From Coix lacryma-jobi var. lacryma-jobi (lineage: Eukaryota > Streptophyta > Magnoliopsida > Poales > Poaceae), in NCBI GenBank assembly GCA_009763385.1, contig CM019831.1, positions 77,194,706 to 77,258,705 on the forward strand: DNA of 64,000 nt. The letters run 5' to 3'. The notes below the pieces were generated by a model. It had not been told where the DNA came from and searched no databases. It worked only from the letters and a program-made list of their open reading frames with translations. Positions 42,565 to 53,600 of this stretch are shown one piece after another. Within the stretch, counting starts at the first letter, position 1; every line of letters starts with the position of its first letter. The position numbers and the translations under genes were made by a program.

Positions 42565-43329
42565 AGTTCTAATATAAGACTAGGTTCTAAACCTAAACTA
42601 GAGGGGTAACTAGTCTTCTACTTGATAGCTGGCTCTTGATTACAACTAGATGAACTACATCTAATTCTAGATGAACTAGAAGAGATTCATCTAGAGGGAC
42701 CTCTACTTCTAATTGAAACCCTAGTTTCTGATGTGGAGATGAATAATGAAGATGGAGATGCCTGGAGAGGGGGGGTCTGGGGTTGCTTATATAGCCCGAG
42801 GTGGAGTAGGGGTCAAGGAATCGCCATGTCATCGATCCGCGTCACGTTTATCGTCCGCTGTTGGATCAAACCGACTTCAGGGACGGTGGAGATGCATCCT
42901 AGGAGGCGGTGGAAGAAGGTTCCAGCAGGCGGAGGCGAAACGGCCTCCGTGGCCGACCGGTCGGTCTCAAAGTGGGACCGGTCGGTCTGGCCCAGTGGGC
43001 CCACGTGGTGGGCCACCTCGTGGTGTCTTCTAGATCCTTCTTTTGCAGATTTTGTTACAAAATTAATATCTTTTCATCCGGGACTCTGAATATAGCAAAT
43101 GATATGTCCGTTTCGATCGTCTTGACGAGCTCTTCACAATGGTGCACTCCAATTCATCACTGGAGATACTTTTATATGGTAAAAACATGGATGTCCTACA
43201 AAACAAGTGAGAGCACCAAAACTCATGGAACTTGTTAGTTTCAAACACTACAACTATGCTTTGTAATTAATTTAGTGTCATTTCATGCAATAGTTGATGG
43301 TTAATTATGAGCATTAGTGAGCGTCAACA
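41893..43329 (-). repeat. 5' LTR of element E
   Basis: 1,437 bp, with a CT microsatellite at about 42533-42560 that is much shorter in the other LTR. Confidence 0.9.
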
Positions 43330-43334
43330 ACGAG

Positions 43335-43931
43335 TCTATCCAAGTGCTCTCTAGCACTTGATTTTGGGTCGTATGACTTCGTGTCTCTTACAGTCTTTAG
43401 CTACTTGTTAGAGGACTTGGTCTGCCCGAGTACTACTCTTAGTACCCCGTTCCAAGGGATAAATTTGATCAAGCACCTCTTGAGGACCAGTACGATGGTT
43501 GCTGTTGGGTGAATCATACCCTCTTGGTAGTCGCAACTTGAGTGCGAAATCGGGTTGGACCTCTGTCCGGTTAATGTGTAACAGGGTGAGGACTACTCCC
43601 CTTGTTGTACCTTATAGGAACTAGTATCTACTTTGTAGACACCATATTCTCTATAGGTTTACAGCCGGATTTTTAAGCCGTACTGTCATTTGAGTTGTAT
43701 TGAGCTCGGAGCTCGTAACTCAGGTATGGTTACCTCTGAACCAAGAAGGATCCATCCGAGTAATATTATATATTAGTCGGTGAGGCACAATGGTTAGAGC
43801 TTATAAGCTTCTAAGGATTTTATCCGACTAAATAGTCATGATAAATGTAATTGCTGGAAAAAAAATCGTAAAGTTTTTGATGAAGTCCAAAATTGTAGCT
43901 GTCAAATCTTAAAGCATTGACGCTAAAAATT
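43335..43931. other. Spacer of element D between its antisense gene and pol end
   Basis: Continues D after the E insertion. There is no gene. CGAGTA words like those at 6086-7604 occur (near 43428 and 43758). Confidence 0.5.
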
Positions 43932-43936
43932 GTAGC

Positions 43937-46900
43937 TGTTGAAATAGATACATTTGCCCTGAGTCAAATCTATAGCTGTTGACGCTAAAAATTGTATCTT
44001 CAAGCGTCAAGCACATCACATGGCCCTCAGAGACCGTCTGGAGCTAGGGTCCTGATCTCCTGAACCTCAAAGGAAGAAGCCGGTATTGGTGAGAATGATT
44101 CCGAGGCGTGCCAGTCAATTTGACCTGTAATTGACAAGGACGAGAAGAAGATGTTCAATCGTGGAGCCTGCTAGTTTGATCCCAGACAGTTCCAAATTAT
44201 ACAGCTCTGACATAGCCATTGTTATAGGATATTGACTACAAAGTCAGCTCCCAAGAGATGATTGAAAGCATCGATGATATTTGAAGCAAAAACGGTATTG
44301 TATATATAAAGAAAGTATTTAGAACAAGAACAACCGATAAGCTTAAACACATGAGCAAAATAAAGATCTATGTATGCGTTTAACGATCATAATCTAAGGA
44401 TATAGCTCGTACATGTAAATCCTACTAAAGCATTGGATATTCAAAACCCAATTAAGACTGGTCTAGAAGGCTGGCGGTCTTAACTAAAGCTCGTTCGTAA
44501 TAATGTATTAGATTCATCTCAACCTGCTCTAGAAGGCCAGCAGGCTTCAATGAAAATAACACATCATACTAGATTGTCCCCTGCTTTTTGAGAAGTACAT
44601 GGAATTGCTATTCGTGAAAGCTTGACTGGATCGGCTATTTTAGCCGATACAGGGTCCATGAAGCACGAACAAGGTCTATCCGATAAAACCACGATTTAGT
44701 CTATGATCAAATAAATCTAATCTATCAGGTATATCAGTGGGATTCAGAAATACAGCCGTAATACACATGCCAGATCAAATCTACTTTTTTCTTAGATCGA
44801 ACCATGATTTTATCAGATATCTCGAACGCACAGCATGTAACAATCAAGATTGACAAAATAGTCGATGAGAGGCTTAGATCGGCTATTTTCTTTGGTATAA
44901 GCGTGTGTTGCACAAAATGTGGCGCACTGTGCCTCACACACAGCAAGCCGAAAAGCGTAGCTTCAAATGGGTGCCCGGACGGTTTGAAATTCGGAGACGT
45001 GCCAGTCGGTTTGACCTGAAAGCCGACAAGAGATAAAACTATGAGAATAAAACTGGAACCTGCCGGGTGAGACCAGACAGTTCCATATTTACGGCCCTGA
45101 AGCCACTTACAACGACATACAGCTATAGAAAGTTGTCTGCCAAGCATGTTTATAGTGTCATTCGGCTAATATGAAAGAAGACATATGAAAAGATTGATTG
45201 CCGAATACACGTGTAAGAACAGACATGCTTGAACAAGTAAAAATAAATTATAAATTGACACATAACCAAGCTTGGCAAACTAGCCGAATTGGGATCCATG
45301 AAGAAGGAACGTGCAAACAAACACGATCAAACCAATCTAAAACCTGCATCTGCCGCACGATACTTAGTTTTATCGAAGCAAAATATAATTGACATGTATG
45401 AACCCACAACACGTCACAATCTAGATTAGAAATTAATTCGGCCATCATGATCATGCAACTTATAAGAGATGTCATGAAAACAACAATTATTGGAACATAA
45501 GTAAACTTGTAAAGAAAGGCCGAACAAAGTCAATCTAGATTGGGCAAAAGAGTGTTACAAAATTAATTAAATCATGCAACACATGATAACTTAAAGAATC
45601 TATTAGATCTTGCCAAATCTAATAGAGCTGATAACTATCTCGCTTTTGCTAAACATATCAAGTAAACGCCTGCCGCACGGTATTTACTCATAGGCAAAAC
45701 ATAAGCAAAGACTCCTTGATTGTTAACAAAGATCCGCCGCACGATCATTGGAAACAAACAAGACTACTTGCATCAGATCTAAATCCACCGCATGATACTA
45801 GATATGATAACAAGGTTGCCGGAACTTACGGAGGTCGACGGATCGATGATTCCTCTCGAAGAACTCGACGACACGACAAAGGACTCGAAGATGGCACAGG
45901 GCCGATTTGTATTGATATGGTTGTGAACCCTTTTTACAATAGCCAAGGGTTTATATTTATACCCTGGACACAATATGAGTCCTAAGAGGACACGACTATA
46001 AAATGTTAAAGGAAAATACAACATTTTTGGCCTTCAACTCCCCTCAGAATCTTCATTGCCTTAAATGTCGCAATCTTGTTGCCCCAATCGGCTCTTGCTT
46101 CTGTCATTTCAATGGAAACCTCCTTTTCTCTCAGAATAGCCGACCGCATAAGCAATTGCCGAATCCTTGGAAACTAGCCGACCGCATGGACACTTGTCGA
46201 ATACCTCATACGCCCATCTCCGCACATTGGCCCATCTGTCATCTTCTTATGCGTGCGAAAATCTGGTGTTAACAGCGTGTGAAGCCTTTGGATAGCCGAA
46301 ACTAAACAACATTTAAGCTTAAGCTAGTTTGTCAATCTTGATTGGGCAAGATATTGTTTAAATCTAAAGCAAAACATTAAAGCATAAACAACATGGATAA
46401 CTTGATGAATCTATTAGCTTGCCAAAACTAATAGAGCCGATAACTGGTTAAGATCGACTAAAGCAAGAGTTTGATCATAGTCAAGATAGCCTTACAAGAG
46501 ACGAACTTAGACCGATAACTAGCCATGTCATAGCTTAACAAGAGTTTGGTCGATGCCAAATACAGCCTTATTGTACCATGACACGAGCCATTGGTGAAAC
46601 TTACAAGCAAACCGGAGGTCGGTCGAAGCCGATGCAGCCCCGCCTGATTGAAGGTCTCGCCGAGATCTACGTTATTCCTACTCCTAGGGTTTTTGGCCGG
46701 TGGCCGATGTATTGATTGATTGGTGTTCTTCTTCTTACAATGGCCGAGGGTTTATATTTATACCCTGGGCGAATAAGAGTCCTAAAAGTCCTTACCTAAT
46801 AAGATATATCTAAATAAAAGGAAACATTAAGATACATAGACTCTAACTTTTCATCTGTAGAGTCCTGGCCAATGAAGCTTCCTCCGACTCGTTCGTGAAA

Positions 46901-47153
46901 AGTCCGTTACATGATCAACGTGGACCTCCTCTTTGGATACAACAATTTTGTTTCTCTAATTACCGTAGGTGCATGCTTACTTCATCTCCTTAGTGTAAAA
47001 CTTGAAGTCATCACCTCCTTGGAGCTAGTAGATGCATAATGTCTAATGCTCGTACAACTTTGTGTACACCCTGGACTATTGCATTGCTTTTAATTCTCCA
47101 TGATTGGCTTTTGATAGTCTCAGCTAGTACTTTGCCAAATTCTGGTGTCAACA
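43937..47153 (-). repeat. Solo LTR F of a Tat-type gypsy family, carrying solo LTR G
   Basis: The ends TGTTGA...TCAACA are flanked by GTAGC (43932-43936 and 47154-47158). Without G and its extra TSD the LTR is about 1.84 kb. A minus-strand TATA (GGGTATAAATATAAACCC, near 46760) and extensive inverted similarity to the F1 LTR at 4590 mark the family. There is no internal sequence. It is inserted 8 nt after the pol stop of element D. Confidence 0.85.
44906..46274 (-). repeat. Solo LTR G nested in solo LTR F
   Basis: 1,369 bp from TGTTGCACAAAA to CTGGTGTTAACA, flanked by GCGTG (44901-44905 and 46275-46279). Removing it rejoins the F LTR segment that matches 5310-5330. It belongs to a related LTR type (TGTTAACACCAGATTTT start, GGGTATAAATATAAACCC TATA). 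Confidence 0.88.
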
Positions 47154-47165
47154 GTAGCATAGTCC

Positions 47166-47685
47166 TTAGGTATGGAATTTCTTTAGATGCTCAATATTCT
47201 ATGAATTTGGCAATGGAGAACCATCCTCAGTGACTAACTCAAATGACCCGGGTCTTGTTACTTTAGATACTATGTAGGGTCCTTCCCATGGACTCATAAG
47301 CTTGTGGCGTCCTCTGGTATTCTGAATCTTCTTCAAGACCATGTCGCCTACATGGAAAGTGCGGTGATGGACGTTATTGTCGTAGTAGCGCCTCATCCCT
47401 TGGAGATATTTTGCTGATTGAAACAGGGCAGCTAACCGAGCCTCCTCGAGGCTGTCGACTTCTAATCGTCTTGTATCATCAGCTTCTCCTTCGTTGTACT
47501 GTTCCGTTCGTGGAGAATTCCAGATTAAGTCTGCCGTGAGGATTGCTTCGGTGCCATAGACCAGGAAGAAAAGAGTTTGCCCTATTGCCCTGCGTCGCTG
47601 TGTCCGGAGCCCCCGGACTACCTTAGGCAATTCTTCGACCCACTTCCCGTCGTGGTCTTTTAGAAGATCAAATAATCTTGTAGTG
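47166..47685 (-). pseudogene. C-terminal integrase fragment of element D
   Basis: The minus frame reads KWVEELPKVVRGLRTQ..., FFLVYGTEAILTADL, RRYYDNNVHHRTFHVGDMVL, GRHKLMSPWEGPYIV and EDGSPLPNS, then a stop in place of Trp, then NIEHLKKFHT and a TAA at 47166. This is the end of a Tat-type gypsy integrase: the post-catalytic region with its GDxVL and WEGPY motifs. The catalytic DDE part is missing because the sequence breaks into another element at about 47677-47685. Confidence 0.8.
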
Positions 47686-48059
47686 TCCTAAAAGGCCTTG
47701 CCTAATAGGATATATCTAAATAAAAGGAAATATTAAGATACATAGACTCTAACTTTCCATCTGTAGAGTCCTGGCCAATGAAGCTTCCTCCGACTCGTTC
47801 GCAAAAAGTCCAATACGTGATCAACCTGGACCTCCTCTTTGGATACAACAACTTTGTTTCTCTAATTACCGTAGGTGCATGCTGACGTCATCTCCTTAGT
47901 GTAAAACTTGATGTCATCACCTCCTTGGAGCTAGTAGATGCATAATGTCTGATGCTCGTACAGCTTTGTGCACACCCTGGACTGCTGCATTGCTTTTAAT
48001 TCTCCATGATTGGCTTTTGAAAGTCTCAGCTAGTACTTTGCCAAATTCTGGTGTCAACA
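47678..48059 (-). repeat. Truncated LTR of element F2
   Basis: Highly similar to 46772-47153 up to the LTR end CTGGTGTCAACA. The rest of the LTR is missing at a junction with the integrase of element D. Confidence 0.85.
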
Positions 48060-48315
48060 CAGGCCCCCCGAATTCTGAGTATGAATTCTTCATGCTTCGA
48101 ATTATTTTAGTCCGATGGTCCTCTTTTCCTGATGACATCTGATGACAATATTTGAAGGCTCCATCGACTTCTCTTAAAAAATCCAAATCGGCTTTCAATA
48201 TTGATAATAATTTTAGCCGATCCTCTTCTTCTAAGAAACCAAGTAATTTTACCGGCAGCAATATTACCTTATTCTCAGCCTTACCTTCACATGTGAACTT
48301 TGAAGTGTCTATCAC
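47917..48315 (-). CDS. Unidentified frame of element F2 running into its 3' LTR
   Basis: A 132-codon frame (MIDTSKFTCEGKAENKVILL...) that crosses the PPT and ends inside the LTR. The charged segment GFLEEEDRLKLLSILKADLD could form a helix. I recognise no domain. By position it lies where Tat elements carry extra genes, but it is in the sense strand and short. It may be a decayed piece. Confidence 0.3.
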   Translation of the reverse strand: MIDTSKFTCEGKAENKVILLPVKLLGFLEEEDRLKLLSILKADLDFLREVDGAFKYCHQMSSGKEDHRTKIIRSMKNSYSEFGGPVLTPEFGKVLAETFKSQSWRIKSNAAVQGVHKAVRASDIMHLLAPRR

Positions 48316-48639
48316 ATCATCTTGGGTGATTGAGGAATAAAACAGATTAGAATCCAGTCATCCTTACTTCTTCAGCTCAGAAAACTTGGGGTTTTGAAAG
48401 ATTTTTAAATTGAAAACATAGCTTTGCTCCCCAAATGATTCTCTCAGATCGCTCAATGTGTATAGTTCCTCACTGAGACAATGTTCCATCTTTTTTCATC
48501 CTATTTCTAAAAAGCTTATATAGAGTTCAGGTAGGAATAAAATATGTTGTATACTTACCTTGCATATATCGTAAAGTCAAACCCCGGATCCACGAAGAGA
48601 AGTGTCAAATTCTTAGATCAAGATGTGCATGTGTATGAA

Positions 48640-48860
48640 ATATTCTTTTTTCGTACTCCTTTGATCGTGACCCTCTCTTTCTCCTAAAATCTTTCTGAGA
48701 GTATAGGCTATTTTATTCTCACTGGCGGGTATCTAAGTACCCATTGTTTTTCTCTCTTTTTGGCGAGTATCGGAGTACCCATTGTTTTCCCTCTCTTTTA
48801 TCATGCTCTTTGGCATGCTTCCTTTTCTCTCTCTCTCTCTCTCTCTTTTAATATAGCCCA
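48640..48860. repeat. Hairpin and microsatellite tract in element F2
   Basis: Two related units, GGCGGGTATCTAAGTACCC and GGCGAGTATCGGAGTACCC, each followed by ATTGTTTT and CTCTCTTT, are potential hairpins (GGGTA/TACCC). A further one, CATGCTCTTTGGCATG, and a CT repeat (48831-48848) follow. The layout resembles the hairpin repeats of element E. Confidence 0.75.
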
Positions 48861-48869
48861 CACTCTCTT

Positions 48870-49600
48870 TGGCATATGAATTTTAAAGAGAATCAAGATA
48901 CAAACTGGAGCATTTAGTGGATGGAAAAAATATGTCTTGCATAACCCTTAATGTAAGAGTTAGCATTTAATAGGTGAGTGTATGTGATCTTGATCTTAGA
49001 AGTATGATAAATCTCTCAACAAGGGTCACAACAGTTTGACAAAACCCAATACAAAAGCAAGTAGCATATGTGGACGGTTTGCATACTAAAAGTATGTATA
49101 TGGCTCTGGTAGGAAATTCAACATCATTGAGGAGACAAGCTATTGATTTTAAGTTTTTATAAGAAAAATTCCCAAGTACTCCGCAAAAAGAAGTAAGGTT
49201 CCTTTCATCATACCATATCACACTCATCAACTACTTAGACGACATGCTTTCCTTATGATAAATTGTTCACAAGTGGTAGGAAAAAAGCAAGGAATAAAGA
49301 ATATATGAGCCAAGCTTAGAGGGGCATGTACCTCATAATCGAAAACACGCTTCCCATTCTGAACTTGGTTATTCTAGCGTGATCCATGACCATCTTGGCG
49401 ACCTTTGGCAGCCCATGGCATCTCTGGTTGTGGTCTTTTAATAGTCAGAGCCGATTGTTTGTGCGCTATTAAGAATTTTCGGCTGATAGTCTCTTTTCAT
49501 CAATGATCACTAGCAGTTCACTAGCCCCCCGTGTTTTATTGGCTATTTTTATTCTAAAGGCGATACCTTAGTATCGGCTATTGGCTAGCTCAACATGTCA
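48870..49600. other. Element F2 interior without identifiable gene
   Basis: AT-rich sequence with short frames only. TCGGCTATT-type words near 49500-49590 resemble the Tat LTR region. Confidence 0.4.
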
Positions 49601-49627
49601 TAACAGAAAATAGATTCTTGTTTAAAC

Positions 49628-50450
49628 TCAGAACCTAACTTGTACCCGTCTTGCCTTCGTCCTCATTGACTGAATAATCCATAAAATATATTTTTTAAAG
49701 CCGACTGCTTGGATCGGCTGTTGGTCATCATCAAACATCTTGATGAAACCTCCTTTATGCACCTTCCCAGAAAAGCAATCCACATTGTCAAAGTTCCAAT
49801 CATCAGGGTCAGAATATTCAATACTCATAGTTGAATCGGCTGGTATCACCTCTACGGTGTCTCCGATCCAATGTATCACATTTTGATGCATGGTAGATGG
49901 AACACAGCAATTAGCATGGATCCAATCTCTTCCCAAAAGCACATTGTACGACCCCTTTGTATCAACTACAAAGAACGTGGTATGTAAGCTCTTGCTGCCA
50001 ACCGTTAACTCAACACATAAGGCACCCTTAGTAGCCGATACATTCCCAACAAAAGTCTGTTAACATCATGTCGGTCTGACTTAGGTCCTCTGCGGTCTTC
50101 CCGAGTTTTCTGAATGTAGCATATGGCATTAAATTGATACCTGCACCTCCATCAACTAGCATTCTGCTCAGAGGTCTCCCATCAACAGATCCTTTTAAGT
50201 ATAAAGCCTTTTAAGTGGGAATGCTTTTCAGGCTTTTGGAACATATCTCCTTCTGCTTGACAGATCCACTGAGCTACCGTTTCCTCATCCTCTGACTCTT
50301 TTTGTTGGTCAGTGGGTCTGAACTCAGTAGCCAACATAAACAAAGTAGACACAGTAGCCGATGGTTCTCTCTTATCGGTTGTTTGTTTCACCTGCCAGAC
50401 TTTGAGTTTATTCCTCTGAATCTCACCGTTCTTCAACCTCTAAACCCGAT
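49628..50450 (-). pseudogene. Tat-type gypsy gag-protease junction and retropepsin of element F2
   Basis: From 50436 the frame KVWQVKQTTDKREPSATVST...FMLATEF leads to GRPLSRMLVDGGAGINLMPYA (protease active-site loop, D-G-G-A type), then RKLGKTAEDLSQTDMM. A frameshift near 50060 follows, then NVSATKGALCVELTVG, FFVVDTKGSYN and LLGRDWIHANCCVPST. The LLGRDWIH end is characteristic of Tat-lineage proteases. No RT follows on this strand. Confidence 0.75.
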
Positions 50451-50634
50451 GCTTCTGGCTTCAGGTTAGACCACCTGAACACTGTTGTCCTTCTTGCCAA
50501 GCATGCTCATGGCTCTGATCAGCTACTCTTACTCTCAGCCGATCATGGACGTTTATATTTTTACACGCCGATTTGATCTTTCAAACTTTAATCTTTCATG
50601 TACAGATCGACGGTTGTCTCTCGACTGCCTATAC

Positions 50635-53600
50635 TGTGACGGAACCGTCCTGATTATAAGAGCTCAAGTACCGTCTTAGCCAAATTCGTTTGACATCGAC
50701 TCATATTTGAACCCATATAACCCCGGTAGTCTGGAAATCTCGAAGGATTTCAAACATCATACAACATACAAGATCGCATTGTTCAAGTACCACATTCGTA
50801 AGGATACACCATCGATAATCGAAACAAATTTAAACATCAGAGTGCAGAATCATAAAAGAGTTATTACAATACTGAGTTTCAAATTGCGGAAGCTGAAATA
50901 AGTTTGAAACACGACCACTACACATGTGGTCCAAATAGACATTGTTTAATAACTCACTCCTCCTTTTTGAAATAGTGTGCCACTAGAAGTCTCAGTCCAG
51001 CAAAAGAAAAGGAGAAGCTTCTGGATGACCCTGCCCTGGGCCTACTCCTCATCACCCTCCAAGGGGTAGAGGCAGTGCTTACAATAGTAGTAGTACACCT
51101 GGTCATCTGCAACAAATGGGATAAACCCTGAGTACGGGAATGTACTCAGCCAGACTTACCCGTCCAACTGAAAATAAAGACACCAAGGGTATGCAAAGCT
51201 TTTTGGTGGAGTTGGGATTTTTAGTTGCGAAAAGCTCAAATTAAGGGAAGACATATTTAATGATATCGTGAGCAGTTAACTTTTAGACCTATCTCTTAAT
51301 CTAGATTTGCACCTGAACTATTACATACACTTGAGTCTAGCAAACAATAACATAACCATATCCAGTTGACTTATCCATATTTTAGTTGAACGTTTAACAT
51401 CACATGGAGTTGTATCGTGGAGAAGCTCGCCATAGTTTCCCACTAACCGGGGAGACGGTGACTCGAATCGAATTCCAAACCAGCTGGTGAAAGACCTTTA
51501 ATACCAACCCACACTTTCCCCGTCGGGTCCATGCATTGGGTAACCGCTCGATGCTTGTTCGTGGTGGTAATCGTCGCGGCTCACAGCACGGACCACCCAA
51601 TTCGAACTATAGGATGGCCATTCCGTGACAGATCGTGTTTCCATACTAGAGGGTGTGACACGGGTTGAGACCGGCCCGAACAGCTGACCGACTTTGGGGT
51701 CGATGATTACAGCACCGACGTATCCCTACGTAAAAGGGCGCGTTAAAAATGAACGAGGGCCAACATCGATACAAACCTACACGATCCAACGGATGGACTG
51801 CCCGAAGTTTCCAAACTTGTGCCTTGCGTTCCAGTTGACCGTATTTCATTACTACTCAGGTTCTTTTCCACGATAGCAAATATAGCCAATCGTGATCCGG
51901 TAACTAGCCATCAGGGTATTACAAGAACTTCCTTAACTACTACCTTTATTAAGAAGACTAAGCAAATCTACCTTATAATAACTAACAGGATAACAAGGCA
52001 GGTATAATCAATAATCAAGGATTGGTGATGCAGCAATTGGGATAAATCAACTCTTATACCTAATGCATCACAATATAAAATGCTCAAGTAAATTAATTGT
52101 AAATGCTGGGAGACATAGAATGCTCCGGGGCTTGCCTTGAGAAAAGACTGAGGCCTCGTGAGAGGGGCACTCGGGCAAGTTAGTCTCCGACGCGGGGTCG
52201 GCCTCCTCGGTTCTGGGCAGCTCTGAAATCTCCTGCTCGTCATTTGCTTCCGGCTCCTGGTCGGGCTCCGGGACTGTCGATCCTATTGCAATGCGGAGGA
52301 TAATAAATAATGTGCGGTGCAAAATGAAGGTATGAAATGTAAACATTTCTTGCAAACCTTGTTGAACCACTTTTGACATTGAGGAAAAACACTTATTTAC
52401 CACATTAAACAAAACTATTATTTTAACTATTTCCTATTTATTAATTCAAAAGGAGTTTAGGTTTGAACAGAAAAATCCACAAAAATTCCAGAAGGTAACT
52501 TACATTAACTGAACCCTACTGTACAAATTTAACCAAGATATAAATTACTGAACAACAGATACAAAAAGGTGAAATAAACTGCTCAAAAGGTGCTTTGTAC
52601 TAACTTTTGTTATGAAAAGTGTCAAACAGCAGATTTCATATTTTTCCTAGCTTCATCTACTCATAAACACTCTACTGCAGGAAATTTACTGCTAGAGCAT
52701 GAACACATGAATCTCCACAAAATAAACAAGGTTATTCCAAAACAAACCCTTTGAACTACAACCCTACTGGAAAAGGGCGACATCCTCAATTTCATATTTT
52801 TCCTAGATTCTATTCCACATTTCATATTTGTCAAGAAAGTTCCATGATCAGAAACATTATATTCTTTTCTGCAAGGATTTTCAAAGAAAAACACAAAAAA
52901 ACACATTTGTACTACAACTCTTTATTTTTCTATACAACAACCTATGCATAGCATTTTTATCCACTTAAACATAACATACAGAGGCTACATAAATTTTCCC
53001 ATATTTTCCTTTCACATATAAATCATTTTAACTATTATTTTAATAAAATTGCAAAAAGGAAATTAAACCTAAATAGATACTTTTTCTACAGAAATAGTGT
53101 CTCATAAATTTGTCACAGATGCATAACCCGACAAGAAACCTACACAAATTTTGCCATAAATTAATTCAACAAGAAAACATATAAACTCATTTATCTAAAC
53201 AAAAACACATAAACTGGATAAAAATAAAAACAGTATAATAAACTTCCACCCAAAATACTTTCATATTTTTCCATGACAGATCTACTCATGAGCAAGCTAT
53301 CAAAACTGAAAACACCACATTTGGATCATTTAAACATGCTACACAAAATAAACAAGCTTTTGTGGAAATAAACAAAAAGGAAAAACATTTAAAATACTCC
53401 CGGCCAGACTTGCATGGACTCGGCCCATGGACCGGGTGAGGCTGACGCGTGGGGCCTACGCGGTCAATGGACCCACTTGTCAGTGAGAGCAGAACAGGGG
53501 CGAGCGTTGACCAGGGGTTTCTCGCCGACGGTGAGGTCGCCGGCGGGGGGTTGGGCTAGGCGTGTTCCTCTCCACTAGGCGGTTCGGTTGAGGGTGATGG

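Larger units (their letters stand above)
35403..43329 (-). mobile_element. Element E: Athila-like Ty3/gypsy derivative lacking most of gag-pol
   Basis: LTRs at 35403-36825 and 41893-43329 (TGTTGGTATAAA...GAGCGTCAACA) have ACGAG duplications at 35398-35402 and 43330-43334. The minus-strand PBS TGGCGCCGTTGCCGGGGA (41884-41867) and the PPT AAGCTTGGGGGAACT (36840-36826) fix the orientation. The 5.07-kb interior has no RT or integrase; only a retropepsin scrap (39022-39384) is recognisable. LTR divergence is clear (a few percent, plus a CT-repeat expansion at about 42533-42560). It fits a large non-autonomous derivative mobilised by an intact relative. Confidence 0.88.
5657..47685 (-). mobile_element. 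Element D: minus-oriented Tat-type Ty3/gypsy element with antisense extra gene, 5' truncated and heavily interrupted
   Basis: D is represented by its 3' LTR (5657-6085), a PPT, a repeat-rich 3' region (6086-7604), a multi-exon antisense Transposase_28-type gene (7605-8158 plus 32640-35207), a spacer (43335-43931, then 47159 on) and the end of its integrase (47166-47685, minus). Interruptions are A (8159-32634), E (35403-43329) and solo LTR F with G (43937-47153). Each is bounded by matching 5-bp duplications, so the D sequence can be rejoined cleanly across all three. The rest of pol, gag and the 5' LTR are missing to the right of 47685. Confidence 0.8.
47678..50634 (-). mobile_element. Element F2: Tat-type gypsy fragment, minus orientation
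   Basis: Comprises a truncated 3' LTR (47678-48059) matching 46772-47153, a PPT (GAATTCGGGGGGCCTG, minus strand, 48075-48060), a short frame (47917-48315), a non-coding stretch with hairpin repeats and a gag-protease region (49628-50450). RT and integrase are absent between protease and PPT. Its right part is interrupted by element H at 50635 and should continue beyond the window. Confidence 0.75.

Noticed and set aside
43888..43936. Alternative left end of solo LTR F at 43893 (GTAGC followed by TGTCAAATC)
   Set aside because: The end at 43937 (TGTTGA) matches the other end (TCAACA) as a 6-bp inverted repeat, whereas the alternative matches less well. Some uncertainty remains because GTAGCTGT occurs twice.
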